A DNA stretch of 64,000 nucleotides, taken from the NCBI GenBank assembly GCA_030849465.1, contig JARVLF010000011.1, positions 62,001 through 126,000 of the forward strand, in the 5' to 3' direction. Of the stretch, positions 30,522 to 40,160 are shown in pieces. The notes under the pieces are model-generated. The model worked only from the letters and a program-made list of their open reading frames with translations, was not told where the DNA came from and did not search any database. Made by a program: the position numbers and the translations under genes. The stretch's first letter is position 1; each line of letters starts with the position of its first letter. The stretch comes from Moesziomyces globuligerus (lineage: Eukaryota; Basidiomycota; Ustilaginomycetes; Ustilaginales; Ustilaginaceae).

Positions 30522-31678
30522 ATGATCGCCACCGCCATGCTCCCTCGCGTCGCCCTGCGTGGCTCGTCCTCGGCCGCCCGCACCGCGCTGCCCCTGCGCC
30601 GCGGCTTTGCCACCTCGCGCGTCGACCTCGCCAACACGCTCGTCTTCCTCGAGCACAAGAAGGGCACCTTCAACGCCGCCGCGCTCTCCGCCCTCACCGC
30701 CGCACAGAAGCTCGGCGGCGACATCGATGCGCTCGTCGTCGGCTCCGAGGCCGAGGCCAGCGACGTCGCCTCCAAGGCTGCCAAGTAAGTCATCCATTCA
30801 CATCGCCCACCGCGCACCTTGCTTGTACTCCTCTGCCCAGGTCGAAACTGACATCCGGCCCTTTCTCGCTCTTGCCTTGCTCTAGGCTGCCTGGCCTCAA
30901 GAAGGTGCTGTTCGCCAAGCACGCCGACTTTGCCAACAACCTCCCCGAGCCGCTGGCGCCGCTGCTCAAGAAGATCGTCGAGGCCAACTCGTACACGCAC
31001 GTCTGCACCGGCCACACGGCCGTCGGCCGCGACATCTTCCCGCGTGCCGCCGCGCTGCTCGACTCGTCCCAGGTGTCCGACATCATCGGTCTCGAGGGCG
31101 AGGACACGTTCGTCCGCCCCATCTACGCCGGCAACGCCATCGCCACGCTCAAGAGCTCGGACAAGGTCAAGGTCTTCACCGTCCGCGGCACCGCCTTTGA
31201 CGCCGCCGCACTCGAAGGCGGCAGCGCTACCACCGAGGAGGTCCAGCCCGACACCGTCGAGTCACCCACCGACTTTATCGAGGAGAGGGTCTCCGAGTCG
31301 TCGCGCCCGGACCTTGCTACCGCACCGCGCGTCGTCTCGGGCGGCCGCGCGCTCAAGTCGGCCGACAACTTTGTCAAGTACATTGAGCCGCTCGCCGACT
31401 CGCTCAATGCCGCCGTCGGTGCCTCGCGTGCCGCCGTCGACGCCGGCTACGCCGACAACGCCCTCCAGGTTGGCCAGACCGGCAAGATCATCGCGCCCGA
31501 ACTTTACGTCGCCATCGGCATCTCGGGCGCCATCCAGCACCTCGCCGGCATGAAGGACAGCAAGACCATCGTCGCCATCAACAAGGATGCCGATGCTCCC
31601 ATCTTCCAGGTCGCCGACCTCGGTCTCGTCGCCGATCTCTACGAGGCCGTCCCCGAGATGCTCGAGAAGATCAAGTAG
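30522..31678 (+). CDS. electron transfer flavoprotein alpha subunit, mitochondrial
   Basis: Two exons, 30522-30784 and 30886-31678, with a 101 bp intron (GTAAGT...TAG), encode 351 residues. The N-terminus [20 protein letters not shown] with following LRRGFATS is a classic mitochondrial presequence with an RGFATS-type cleavage region. The ETF N-terminal fold follows: [20 protein letters not shown]. The FAD-binding C-terminal domain carries [54 protein letters not shown] and [20 protein letters not shown], all hallmarks of ETF-alpha. It passes electrons from matrix acyl-CoA dehydrogenases to ETF-ubiquinone oxidoreductase. Length matches the family (about 330-350). Confidence 0.95.
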
Positions 31679-31932
31679 ATATGCACCCCTGCCAATCCGA
31701 GCGTATTCCATTTCCCTCTCCTGTGCCGCACGCCGCTGTTAGCTTTTTCGTTCGAGTGTGAGGTCTTGACACGCATAACTTAGCGCCTACGCGCGTAACG
31801 CGGCGAGAAAATACGCGCCCGAGCCAACAAGAGGCAATCCCAACACCAACACTTGTTCGACCCTGCGTTGGACGTATCCACCCTTGTGACCGTATGCACC
31901 CTCCGCCGTGTCCGTCGCAGCCGTAGTTCCAC

Positions 31933-34716
31933 ATGGTGCTGCCTCTGCACGATGGCTCGCTCGTCGGCGACGGCAGCCAGATCGGCATGTTCCCCGTACT
32001 CGCGGACCAGCCGCTCGACAAGCCCGCACGCCTCCTCCGCTCGGCCGCCAACCCGCGCATGGACCTCGTGCTGCTCGTCGTCCAGGATGCCGCCGCCGCC
32101 GCCTCCGCATCCAGCGCTCCAGCTCCGCCGCCTGGCATGTCTGCCGCCCAGTTCGCCCTCGTACAGCGCATGCTCGCTGCGCGTCAGCGCGGCGCCAACG
32201 CGCCGGCCGCGCAGGGCGCGCTCGAACCCAAGCGCGGTCCGCAGCTCAACCTCGTCCTCTGGCGCATGGGCGACGATAGCAGCATCGTCTGGTCCTCCCC
32301 GCTCAGCTTTGACAAGATCATGGACCCGCCTGTCGGATCCCGAGCAGCACCGCAGCAGGAACACGAGGACGCCCTCCTCCACGACGTAGCCTGGAGCCCC
32401 ACAGGCGATCGCCTCGCCCTCCTCGTCAGCATCACCAGATCGCCCGTCGCTTCGTCCTCGGCAGCTGAACCCCGCAGAGCGACGTTCCTCAGGACGTACT
32501 CGGTGCAGGACGGTCGACTCCTCTCCACGGTTCGGCTCAACTCGGCCGGCGGCGGTGCGATGTCGATGCAATGGCTCGAGACCGACTTTGCGGCCGACCG
32601 AGACGCCGTCGATGGCAGCGCAGAGGCGTTGATCGCCAAGCTCCCGCCACTTCCGCAGCTTCCGCCTGCCGATACCTTCGCGTCCGCGGGGGCTTCGGGT
32701 AATCTCATGCCTCATCAACTCAGGATGATGCAGATGAGCGGTCAGAAGCCTCCACCCAGCTTCCAGTACCCCTCCCAACTGGCCGTCCAGGGCAGGGGTC
32801 CGCTTGCCACCATACCGTCGCTCGCTAAGGCCGAAAAAGAGCTCGGCCTACTCGAAGGTGCAGATGGCAGTCTGGCGCTCAGTTCGCAGATCGCGCTGCC
32901 CTTGACGCCGCAGACCGTCGTCGTGGTCGCACAGCCCCAGTCGGCGCTCGTTCAGCTCGTCCTGGACGCTCAGACGTGCATCGGCGCCTTGTCTCTTCCG
33001 CAATCTTCAGATCGGCCGACGTCGCAAGCGTCAGCTTGCCAGTCCCAGCTCCTCTTGCCCTCGCGCGATCTCAGCCAACTCGTGGCGCTCTCTACAGATT
33101 CCGACTCGGGCAGTCATGCGGCGGCCGTCTCCCAAGTCCAGCTCAGGCTGCCTCTGCCCTCTGCGACGCGCTACGCGCCCTCGTGTACGCGGCACAGGCT
33201 CGTCGCGTTCAGCCGTGCGAGCCACCTCGTGCGCTTCCACCTCGGCTATGCGCTCGATACGGCGTCGGCGCTGCAGCAGATCTATCAGAAGGAGTACGTG
33301 GCCAAGGTGACGAGCGAGTGGACCAGGAACCTCGACGACATCGGCTCCAAGTTCGGCGGCGACATGCGGTACGAGCTGGTCAACGTCCTGCTGACGGGTC
33401 GCGCCGGCCCAGCGGCCGAACAGTTCCTGCTGGGAAATCTCACCGAAGGCGTGCTGAGCCGGCTCGAGCAGCACGCGCACGCGGCCATGTATGCGCTCAA
33501 AAAGCACATCGCAGAGAGCCTCCGCCCCTCGCTCGAGCGTGCCATCGTCAGCGTCGAGGGCATCCGCGGTCTCGTGCGTTTCTTCGACTTCGCGCTCCAG
33601 CATCCCCTGGCTCAGCAGACGCTCAGTGAAGTGCTCCGTGTCCTGCAGACGGTGCTTGCCTCGTCGCTTGCGCTGGCGGATGAGGTGGATCGAGAGGCGC
33701 TCGTCTCCCAGGAGTTCTACCGATGGTGCAGGACCGAGCGCGAGAGACAGGAACGCATCAAGCAGGACCAGGACGAACCGAGACTGCCCATTGTTTACGA
33801 CGTCCATACCGTGGCCAGCTACATCGACCGCGGCTTCGACAACAGCGCCATCGCACGTGCGCTCGCTACCGAAGCCACGCCGGATGCGCGGAAGCAGGAC
33901 GCACCAAAGCGAGAGACCAAAGTATCGTTGGCTGATTCGCTGAAGCAGGCCGAGTCGTTCCTAGCTGACCCGCGCCGTGCAAGCAATAAGATTGTGGCTG
34001 ACCAGTCGCACGAGTCAGCGGCCGCGATCTTGCCGAGTCTCACTCTGGCGATCGCGATGCTGGGAGAGCAGTTGGTGCAGCTGCTCGACGCGGGCTTGGA
34101 AAGGTCCGAGCTGCTGCAGTCGCAGTCGCAGAATGCAGCGGGAAGGGGCTGCAAGCTGATCGTCGAAGAGGCACCGGCAAGATCGCTATCCTCAACCACA
34201 AACGAACGTTCACCAGCCGACCGCGTCCAAGTTGCTTCGTTTGTGTCCAACGAGTCCATGCTGGCAGCCTTCATCGTGGCCAGCGGAGCGGCATCCGAAC
34301 GGGGGAGTTCGATCCTTGTTGTGCGGCATGACGTCGGTGCAGATGGACCTGGCATCGAGACGGCGCACTTTGCCCTTGCACACGCTCCGCATGACCGCAG
34401 CGAGATCACCATTGTCGATGTCGGGTTCTACGGCGATACGGACCTGCTCGTGCTGGCCACCTTCGAGGACACGAGCAGCAGCGTCTTGCTCGCCTTTGCT
34501 CTGCCGCAGCTGCCGTTCAACCAGATTGCAGATGAGCCGCGGCCGATTGCGCCCGCCCGAGCGACCGAGTTTGAGCCCGGCTTCCGGGCGAGCTCGATCG
34601 CGGTCAACAAGAGCAAGCAAACGGTCGCTCTCGCGGCAGAGGACGGGTCCAGGATCGTGTACCTCGACATCGCAGCTGTGGAGCCGTTCGACTCGTCCAT
34701 GTACGAGGAACGTTGA
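31933..34716 (+). CDS. APC4: anaphase-promoting complex subunit 4-like protein
   Basis: Single exon, 927 residues. Near residue 30 is PARLLRSAANPRMDLVLLVV and near residue 150 LLHDVAWSPTGDRLALLVS, which fit an N-terminal WD40 propeller of APC4 type. Residues about 450-620 match the APC4 long helical domain: EWTRNLDDIGSKFGGDMRYE, LLTGRAGPAAEQFLLGNLTE then GVLSRLEQHAHAAMYALKKH and EGIRGLVRFFDFALQHPL. C-terminal strands (SIAVNKSKQTVALAAEDGSR) may close the propeller. APC4 is a scaffold of the cyclosome ubiquitin ligase. The protein has low-complexity Ala/Pro inserts. Identity rests on the helical-domain pattern and order, so it is probable rather than certain. The repeat-rich gene desert begins right after its stop. 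Confidence 0.72.
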   Translation: MVLPLHDGSLVGDGSQIGMFPVLADQPLDKPARLLRSAANPRMDLVLLVVQDAAAAASASSAPAPPPGMSAAQFALVQRMLAARQRGANAPAAQGALEPKRGPQLNLVLWRMGDDSSIVWSSPLSFDKIMDPPVGSRAAPQQEHEDALLHDVAWSPTGDRLALLVSITRSPVASSSAAEPRRATFLRTYSVQDGRLLSTVRLNSAGGGAMSMQWLETDFAADRDAVDGSAEALIAKLPPLPQLPPADTFASAGASGNLMPHQLRMMQMSGQKPPPSFQYPSQLAVQGRGPLATIPSLAKAEKELGLLEGADGSLALSSQIALPLTPQTVVVVAQPQSALVQLVLDAQTCIGALSLPQSSDRPTSQASACQSQLLLPSRDLSQLVALSTDSDSGSHAAAVSQVQLRLPLPSATRYAPSCTRHRLVAFSRASHLVRFHLGYALDTASALQQIYQKEYVAKVTSEWTRNLDDIGSKFGGDMRYELVNVLLTGRAGPAAEQFLLGNLTEGVLSRLEQHAHAAMYALKKHIAESLRPSLERAIVSVEGIRGLVRFFDFALQHPLAQQTLSEVLRVLQTVLASSLALADEVDREALVSQEFYRWCRTERERQERIKQDQDEPRLPIVYDVHTVASYIDRGFDNSAIARALATEATPDARKQDAPKRETKVSLADSLKQAESFLADPRRASNKIVADQSHESAAAILPSLTLAIAMLGEQLVQLLDAGLERSELLQSQSQNAAGRGCKLIVEEAPARSLSSTTNERSPADRVQVASFVSNESMLAAFIVASGAASERGSSILVVRHDVGADGPGIETAHFALAHAPHDRSEITIVDVGFYGDTDLLVLATFEDTSSSVLLAFALPQLPFNQIADEPRPIAPARATEFEPGFRASSIAVNKSKQTVALAAEDGSRIVYLDIAAVEPFDSSMYEER

Positions 34717-36055
34717 ACCCACCCTTTCACGCCATGCCAGTCTCAGCAGCCTCGTCGGTGTGATGTGTCCTCGTTCGTGTGCAGCGGGATTAGAGGATGT
34801 AGGTGGACGAGTTTGGATTCTGAGCCGTCACGAAAGGGTCGCGCGTTTGAAGGCCATCGCCTCGGAGTCGACTGTTCCCGCACGCATTTGCCGTTTCCTG
34901 GCTGAAGCTGTTCGAGATCGCTGCCGGCCGAATGTATTGTGTGACGCGGCGCTGATGTGAAGCGCTCTGGCCCGTGTTTGATCAGGCTCACGAGCGGCTT
35001 CTGCACGAGCGGGATGCTGGGCATCTGCGGAACGTGGTGGGAAAGCACGGTCAGGTCCTTGCCGCCAGATGTCGTGGCTCGCACCCACAGGGAGACAAGC
35101 TATTCGTGTTGCTGGTGTGATCGAACGGTGCCTGAACCAATCCTCTTGTGCGTTACGGCCTTCAAGGCACTGAAAAGGCCGCCCACATGGTCGGACGAGA
35201 GTAAGCAAGGCGCTAGAATGCTGGCGTACGTGGAGCGACCCGCGCGCTGCCATCGCCGGAAAGTGATCAGGAGCCACTACGCTACATCGGAGCAGAGGGA
35301 ATCACTTTGAGCAGTCACTTCAGCTGCTTCTGGTGGTTTTGTGCTTCTTCCGCAACCTGGCAATGAAAGGGCGGCCTGCTGGGTGACTGTTGGCCGACTA
35401 ATCGGATGCAACTTTTCTTCCGCAATGTGCAGTACGCTCACTAAAACGTCGCCATGGACATGAGGAAGCAGGGGTGAGTATGATATACCGGTAGGCTAGC
35501 TCGTAAGCCAACCACGCACGACCCATGACTGACTGGCTAATCGTTGGCTAACTCCTTCTTTCTGGCTAGCCATGTATGACGTTGGTGGGTGATTACGTTG
35601 TTGCTTTGCTACGCAACAGCTTATCAGCCACCGGCATGGCTCGCGGACTGCTTCCCCTTTGCAGCTCTCCTTCTCGTGAGGTTGCTGTTGTTGTGGAGTG
35701 TCTGCGTGTGTGTGCTTTGCACTCGCGACGCTTCACAAGTATGATGCTCAACGGACGTGTTCTACACGGACGTGTTCTACAAAGTCACAATGAGAACAAC
35801 GATGACTGCGTCCTGTCGACCACCACCATGCATGACTCATAACTTCGCAACCCACCCTGGATATGAACGGCCACTCACATGCATGATGCTCCATGCGCCA
35901 GTACCATAGCGCAAACTGCTGTCACATGTTGGAGCAGATACGAGGTTGCTTGCTGTTGCTCAGCCACCCACTCATCGCCCATGACGGCGTGCTTGATATC
36001 TGGCAGTCGCTATAACTTTTATGTTGTAACTTATGGCTCATGTCCTGGAGGTGTC

Positions 36056-36345
36056 AGGTGGCTGATGGGTGGCTGGTCAGATCAGCCATCGTGTGTGGGT
36101 GGCTGATGGGCGGCTGGCGCGTCGCAGCCACCCGGGGTGGCTAAGAAGGTTGGCTAAGGCAAGAAAGCCACCCCTGGTGGCCTCATTGGGTGGCTTCGAA
36201 AAACGTGCCCGAGGTGGACGGCTGAGGCGAGTGGCTTTGATGCGTAGCCACCCCGGTCGACTTAACGGGATGGCTTCAAGAGACGTACACGGGCAGTGTG
36301 AGTTGTCAGAGAGGCCACCCCGGGTTGCTTCACCGAGTGGCCACC
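36056..36345. repeat. dense GTGGCT/AGCCACC array
   Basis: More than ten copies of GGTGGCT or AGCCACC in both orientations, such as GTCGCAGCCACCCGGGGTGG at 36121. The array has paired arms able to fold. It includes one CGAAAAACGTG block resembling the element end. It looks like one or more degraded copies of the family seen downstream. Confidence 0.7.
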
Positions 36346-36855
36346 CCCACCTGCGGCGCAGCTCACCATACAAAACATGGAATCTTCATGCTTTTAGCTC
36401 GATTCTGCTTCGCCATTCATGGATCTCAAGTCTTTTCCGGGAAACTTAATCGGTCGATGCACGACGCTTCTTGCATCTTGCATAATGATTATGAAGTGGC
36501 TGTGGAACATGAGTTCATGGCTTCATGCATGATGATGGTCCATTCATTTATCAGCATGAACAATGATATTGAAATTTGACATGTTCTTATTCTCAGAGTT
36601 GCATGGAGTCAAATTCTCATGAATATGAAAAGGACGTGAGCAGGAGTCATTGCCGTCGCAAAGGTGCTGTCCCGGAGCAACAAGTCATACATGATAGGTC
36701 ATAGATTTATGAACTAACGACTCAAATTGTACGAGATCTCATAATTCGTAATTACATCGGAACGAGTCGAAAGGGACGCTCGCCAAGCTACCCTGTGTGG
36801 CTTAGGGCGCAACTTAGCTGGAAGCCACCCCATCTATGATCCATCCATGATGCAT

Positions 36856-37078
36856 CATATTGCGAAAAAAAGGGTGTGACGTTGTCCAAGCCACTCGCAA
36901 GCCACCCACGCACACTCTGGTGGCTTGGTAAATCAAGCCGTTACGGTTGGGAGGCTTGCCTAGTGGCTTGGACAACGTCACACCCGCTCCAAATTTCAAA
37001 AGTACGAGTCGCAAGGGATTCGAGCCCGGGCATTTAAACATGCGCACGCGCGTGGCATCCTCCGGAGGAAGCCTCTAC
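36856..37078 (-). mobile_element. SINE-like element, copy D
   Basis: Read on the minus strand, a tRNA-like head has the B-box-like GGCTCGAATCC at 37026-37016. A junction TTGAAATTTGGAGCGG follows, then a body of AAGCCACC/GGTGGCTT words, ending in a T-rich TTTTTTTCGCAATATG at 36856. The body has a perfect 24-bp inverted repeat. The layout equals copies A, B and C. Confidence 0.65.
36872..36985. repeat. perfect 24-bp inverted repeat (hairpin)
   Basis: Arms 36872-36895 and 36962-36985 are exact reverse complements (GGGTGTGACG...CCAAGCCACT) separated by 66 bp. The loop has additional CAAGCCACC/GGTGGCTTG pairs, so DNA or RNA from here should fold strongly. Confidence 0.9.
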
Positions 37079-37282
37079 GGGTGGCTTCCCTACCAGAAAC
37101 GGCGAGGTTTTGATGAGCAGCTCATCCGCACTCCATCTGTCCGCAGCGTACAGTGAATAATCATAATTTCTGAAAAGCTTTACATGCTTTGTTTAAAGTA
37201 TCAAGGAGAGTCTTCATTCAGGTAACCACACATTGCCAAAAACCGGCTCAAAGCGCTGAGATGATGTCGAACAGCTTCGAAC

Positions 37283-37535
37283 CATATTCGAACAAGTGGC
37301 GAGGTGGCAATTGACCAGCCCCCCACCAGCCACCCTGGGTGGCTGCGACGCGCCAGCCACCCAACAGCCACCCACACACGATGGCTGATGGGTGGCTGAT
37401 GGCAAGCAGCCTCCCCCCCCCCCCCTCCATCCAAAATTCGAAAAATAAGAAATTGACGCGTCTCCAGGAGTCGAACCCAGGGCCCGCAGAGGCCACGCGT
37501 GGTACCCCTGCCCCACAGCTCCTGCGGGAACAGGC
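37283..37535 (-). mobile_element. SINE-like element, copy A, with tRNA-like head
   Basis: On the minus strand: an A-box-like TGGGGCAGGGG (37515-37505), a B box GGTTCGACTCC (37477-37467) that fits the consensus exactly, a junction ACGCGTCAATT followed by TTTTTCGAATTTTGG, a G-run of 12 and paired CAGCCACCC/GGGTGGCTG words. The copy ends in GCCACCTCGCCACTTGTTCG then AATATG. The head cannot form a full tRNA cloverleaf by eye, so it is a tRNA-derived head and not a working tRNA. Confidence 0.7.
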
Positions 37536-37806
37536 AATTGAAGCTATTTGACATCGTCTCGGCGCGATCCCAGCGCAATTTGGGCCACATGGCAGCGCTT
37601 TGAGCCGGGTGTTGGCAAAGAAAAATCAGCTAATTCATGATTCTCAGTAATTCCCTTTAGAGCGCATGCAAAGCTTTGCCTAATACGTGATTATTCAGCG
37701 TCTGCTGCAGATGGATGGATGTAGTGCAAATGGAGGGAGTGCGGATGGACGCATAACGCGAAAAACGGCTTGTAACATTTTCTAAGCCACCGCCTAAGCC
37801 ACCACG

Positions 37807-38030
37807 CATATCGCGAAAAAAGGAGTGTGACGTTTTCCAAGCCACCCCGTAAGCCACCACGGGTGGCTTACAAGCCACTAGAGTGTGCGTGGGTGGCTTG
37901 ATTGTAAGCCACGACGGGTGGCACAAAATTCGGAGAATACGTGTCTCTCCGGGAGTCGAACCCGGCCCTCCACATAATTTACACGCGCAATCGAGCCTCC
38001 AAAACCACTCCTCCACATACACCTCTCTGT
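37807..38030 (-). mobile_element. SINE-like element, copy C, with tRNA-like head
   Basis: On the minus strand: A box TGGAGGAGTGG (38015-38005; ten of eleven consensus bases), B box GGTTCGACTCC (37962-37952) inside a perfect five-pair T-stem CCGGG/CCCGG, 42 bp between boxes. A junction CTCCGAATTTTGTGCC follows, then AAGCCACC/GGTGGCTT pairs and the end CTCCTTTTTTCGCGATATG. This is the clearest polymerase III-type head in the region. Confidence 0.72.
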
Positions 38031-38084
38031 ACCAGAGTGAGAAGCTCAAACGCTCATATAAATTACCCGTCAATTTGCTGAATT

Positions 38085-38250
38085 GGGCTCGAATTCCAAA
38101 ATTTGACGCGTCTGTAACATGGGCCAAGCCACCCCTTAAGCCACTCACCCCTAGTGGCTTAATCTGGAAGCCACCACTAAGCCACTACGGGTGGCTTGCG
38201 GGTGGCTTAACTCACGCCACATTCCGTTTTTCGCGACATGAGAGGTGACT
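38085..38250 (+). repeat. fragment of the GTGGCTT repeat family
   Basis: CCAAAATTTGACGCGTCTG at the left resembles the junction of copy A. Six AAGCCAC/GTGGCTT words follow and the right end is CATTCCGTTTTTCGCGACATG, a variant of the family end. Confidence 0.6.
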
Positions 38251-38489
38251 ACGCGACGAGACCCAGCAGACAGCCAAAACACGCGTATTTGGCATAATTT
38301 GGACGGGCAGCGTTGAATTGGCATAAATTGGACATGCAGAGTCAAATTTGGCAGAGGAGGTGGCGGAGAGCAGCCACCCGCTACAGCCACCCCCCCAGGG
38401 GGATTGTTTTCATCGGCCACCCGTCAGCCACCCTGGGTGGCTGATGAGTGGCTGCTCCTCGCCAGGTCGCCGTTCTTCAGGATAAGAGT

Positions 38490-38642
38490 CCTTGTGGAAG
38501 TGGATGTGGAGCTCTGCAGGCCTCGGGTTCTAACCAGGAGGCGCTTCAATTCATTGATTTTCGAAAATTGGCTTGGGGGGGGGGGGGCGGTGTCGCTGAC
38601 GGGTGGCTGGTAGATCGCCACCTCGCCGTTTTTCAAGATATG
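38490..38642 (+). mobile_element. SINE-like element, copy B
   Basis: On the plus strand: a degraded B box GGTTCTAACC (38526-38535), junction GCGCTTCAATT then GATTTTCGAAAATTGG, a G-run, GGGTGGCTGG, and the end GTTTTTCAAGATATG. Order and spacing match copy A reversed. It abuts the tail (CGTTCTTCAGGATAAG) of another copy just upstream at about 38350-38485, suggesting nested or tandem insertion. Confidence 0.65.
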
Positions 38643-38904
38643 AGTGGCTCGGAAAATCATATTGAATGTTACAATACCTTCTTCGCGATACGTATGGGCC
38701 CGTTCTCAGCGGTTTGAGTCTAATTTAGCCGGTTTTTGCAAAGCAAATCATCATTTTCGGTCATTCTCTAAAAGGCGCATGCAAAGCTCTCCGATCATCA
38801 TTCTTTTTCATGTTTTTCGATAGAGGTTCGCGCTGCGGATAAACAGGTTGGAGTGACCCAGCGCTACGGATGGATGGGACGGCTTTGACCCGGATTTCTT
38901 ATCT

Positions 38905-39012
38905 TTCGCGAAGGAGGTGGCGGGGAGCAGCCACCCACCATCCACCCCCCAAAGTGGCTGCTTTTCGTCAGCCAACCATCACCCGCTCGCAATTTTTCAA
39001 GGATATGACTCC
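38905..39012. repeat. fragment of the CAGCCACC repeat family
   Basis: AGGAGGTGGCGGGGAGCAGC leads into CAGCCACCCACCATCCACC. The right end is CAATTTTTCAAGGATATGAC, matching the end of copies A and B. Confidence 0.55.
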
Positions 39013-39099
39013 TCCACAGATTTCTGCATGCCAGTACCCAAGGACAAACGCACGTGTGCACACATTAAAGTGCGATATTGCAGACTGCCTCCTAGTAGC

Positions 39100-39434
39100 T
39101 CAATCTGGAAGCCAATACTAAACCCTCTGTGGTGGCTTGCGGGTGGCTTCGCTCACGTTACACTCCGTTTTTTGCGCTATGATATGTGTCAGATCCATCG
39201 TGCGCTTAGGTGATGGAGGAACCCCCCCTCTCATTCATATTGTCGCTGGGGAGCACGTGTCCGAATCCAAACAGACGCGTATTTGTTCTGAAAACAATTG
39301 CCACCCCTACTGGCTTGGAAATCAAGCCACCAGAGTGTGCGTGAGTGGGTTGCGAGTGGCTTGGAGAGTAAGGAACCAGTGGTGGCTTAGGGGGTGGCTT
39401 AGAAAACGTCACACTCCTTTTTTCGCGATATGAC
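39100..39434 (+). repeat. two fragments of the AAGCCACC repeat family
   Basis: One end, CACTCCGTTTTTTGCGCTATG, closes near 39181. A second fragment, with CAAGCCACCAGAGTGTGCGT, ends at 39434 with CTCCTTTTTTCGCGATATG. The block around GAGTGTGCGTG is shared with copies C and D. Confidence 0.6.
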
Positions 39435-39532
39435 TAGACAAGCATAAATTACAGCTTTCAGATTTTGTTAAAAAGTTCATGATCTGTTTCCGCAATCTTG
39501 TAAAAAAGAGGGGTTGTTTTTCTGCTTATCGT

Positions 39533-39627
39533 CATATCCTGAAGAACTGCGAGCTGGCGAAGAGCAGCCACCCGGGGTGGCTGATGGGTGGCTGGTCCTT
39601 CGCCACCTCGTTTCTTGTTAGGATATG
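39533..39627. mobile_element. foldback (MITE-like) element with about 40-bp imperfect terminal inverted repeats
   Basis: The element opens with CATATCCTGAAGAACTGCGA and closes with TTTCTTGTTAGGATATG. The arms pair through GCTGGCGAAGAGCAGCCACC on the left and its counterpart on the right (GGTGGCTGGTCCTTCGCCAC), leaving almost no loop. The flanks are both CGT (39530-39532 and 39628-39630), a possible 3-bp target duplication, though three bases can match by chance. Confidence 0.6.
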
Positions 39628-40049
39628 CGTCGCAACCTTGGAGCGCGCCGCGCAACACCATCTTCATGCTTGGCGGCTGCGCTCGCCTTTGCTCACCGTT
39701 CTGCCCGCCGCCTTCGTCTTGATGCTTTGCCAGCTTTGTCGCTCTCGCCCTCGCTGCCCTTGCCCACGCGGCCCTCGCCCTCGCTGCCCTCACCTTCGCT
39801 GCCCCCGCCTGTTGCCTTTGCCTTCGCTATTGCTCCCGCATTTGCCGCCACCGCCCACACCACCCACACCGCCTCCACCCCCCTGCCTCTGCCACCCGCC
39901 ACCACCAGTACGACTTTTTTTGTTTCGTTCATTTATTGCTTTTGTGCTGCGAAGTTTATGTTTGTGTTTATGTGGATTTGTGTGTGCGCCGCTGCATGCT
40001 GCCTGCTGCAGCGCTACGGGACCCGGGGCTGTTGAGCGGATGGATGAGG

Positions 40050-40160
40050 TGGCGGAGCCTAGCCAGCCAACAGCCACCTGGGGTGGCTGCTCGCCACCAG
40101 CCAGCCACCAGCCATCGCGCGTGGGTGGCTGATGGGTAGCTGATCAATTGCCATCCCATC
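40050..40160. repeat. CAGCCACC/GGTGGCTG array
   Basis: Several CAGCCA and GGTGGCTG words in both directions, such as CCAACAGCCACCTGGGGTGG. No tRNA-like head is seen next to it. Confidence 0.55.

Noticed and set aside
37455..37535. Functional tRNA gene
   Set aside because: The B box is perfect, but no seven-pair acceptor stem or anticodon arm can be drawn, and related copies carry the same non-tRNA tail.
39479..40132. 217-codon plus-strand frame in the gene desert
   Set aside because: Runs through the foldback repeat and a pyrimidine-rich low-complexity block; Pro/Leu/Ser filler only.
36056..40160. CRISPR array
   Set aside because: The repeated GGGTGGCT words are short, lie in both orientations and have no regular spacers; the host is a eukaryote.
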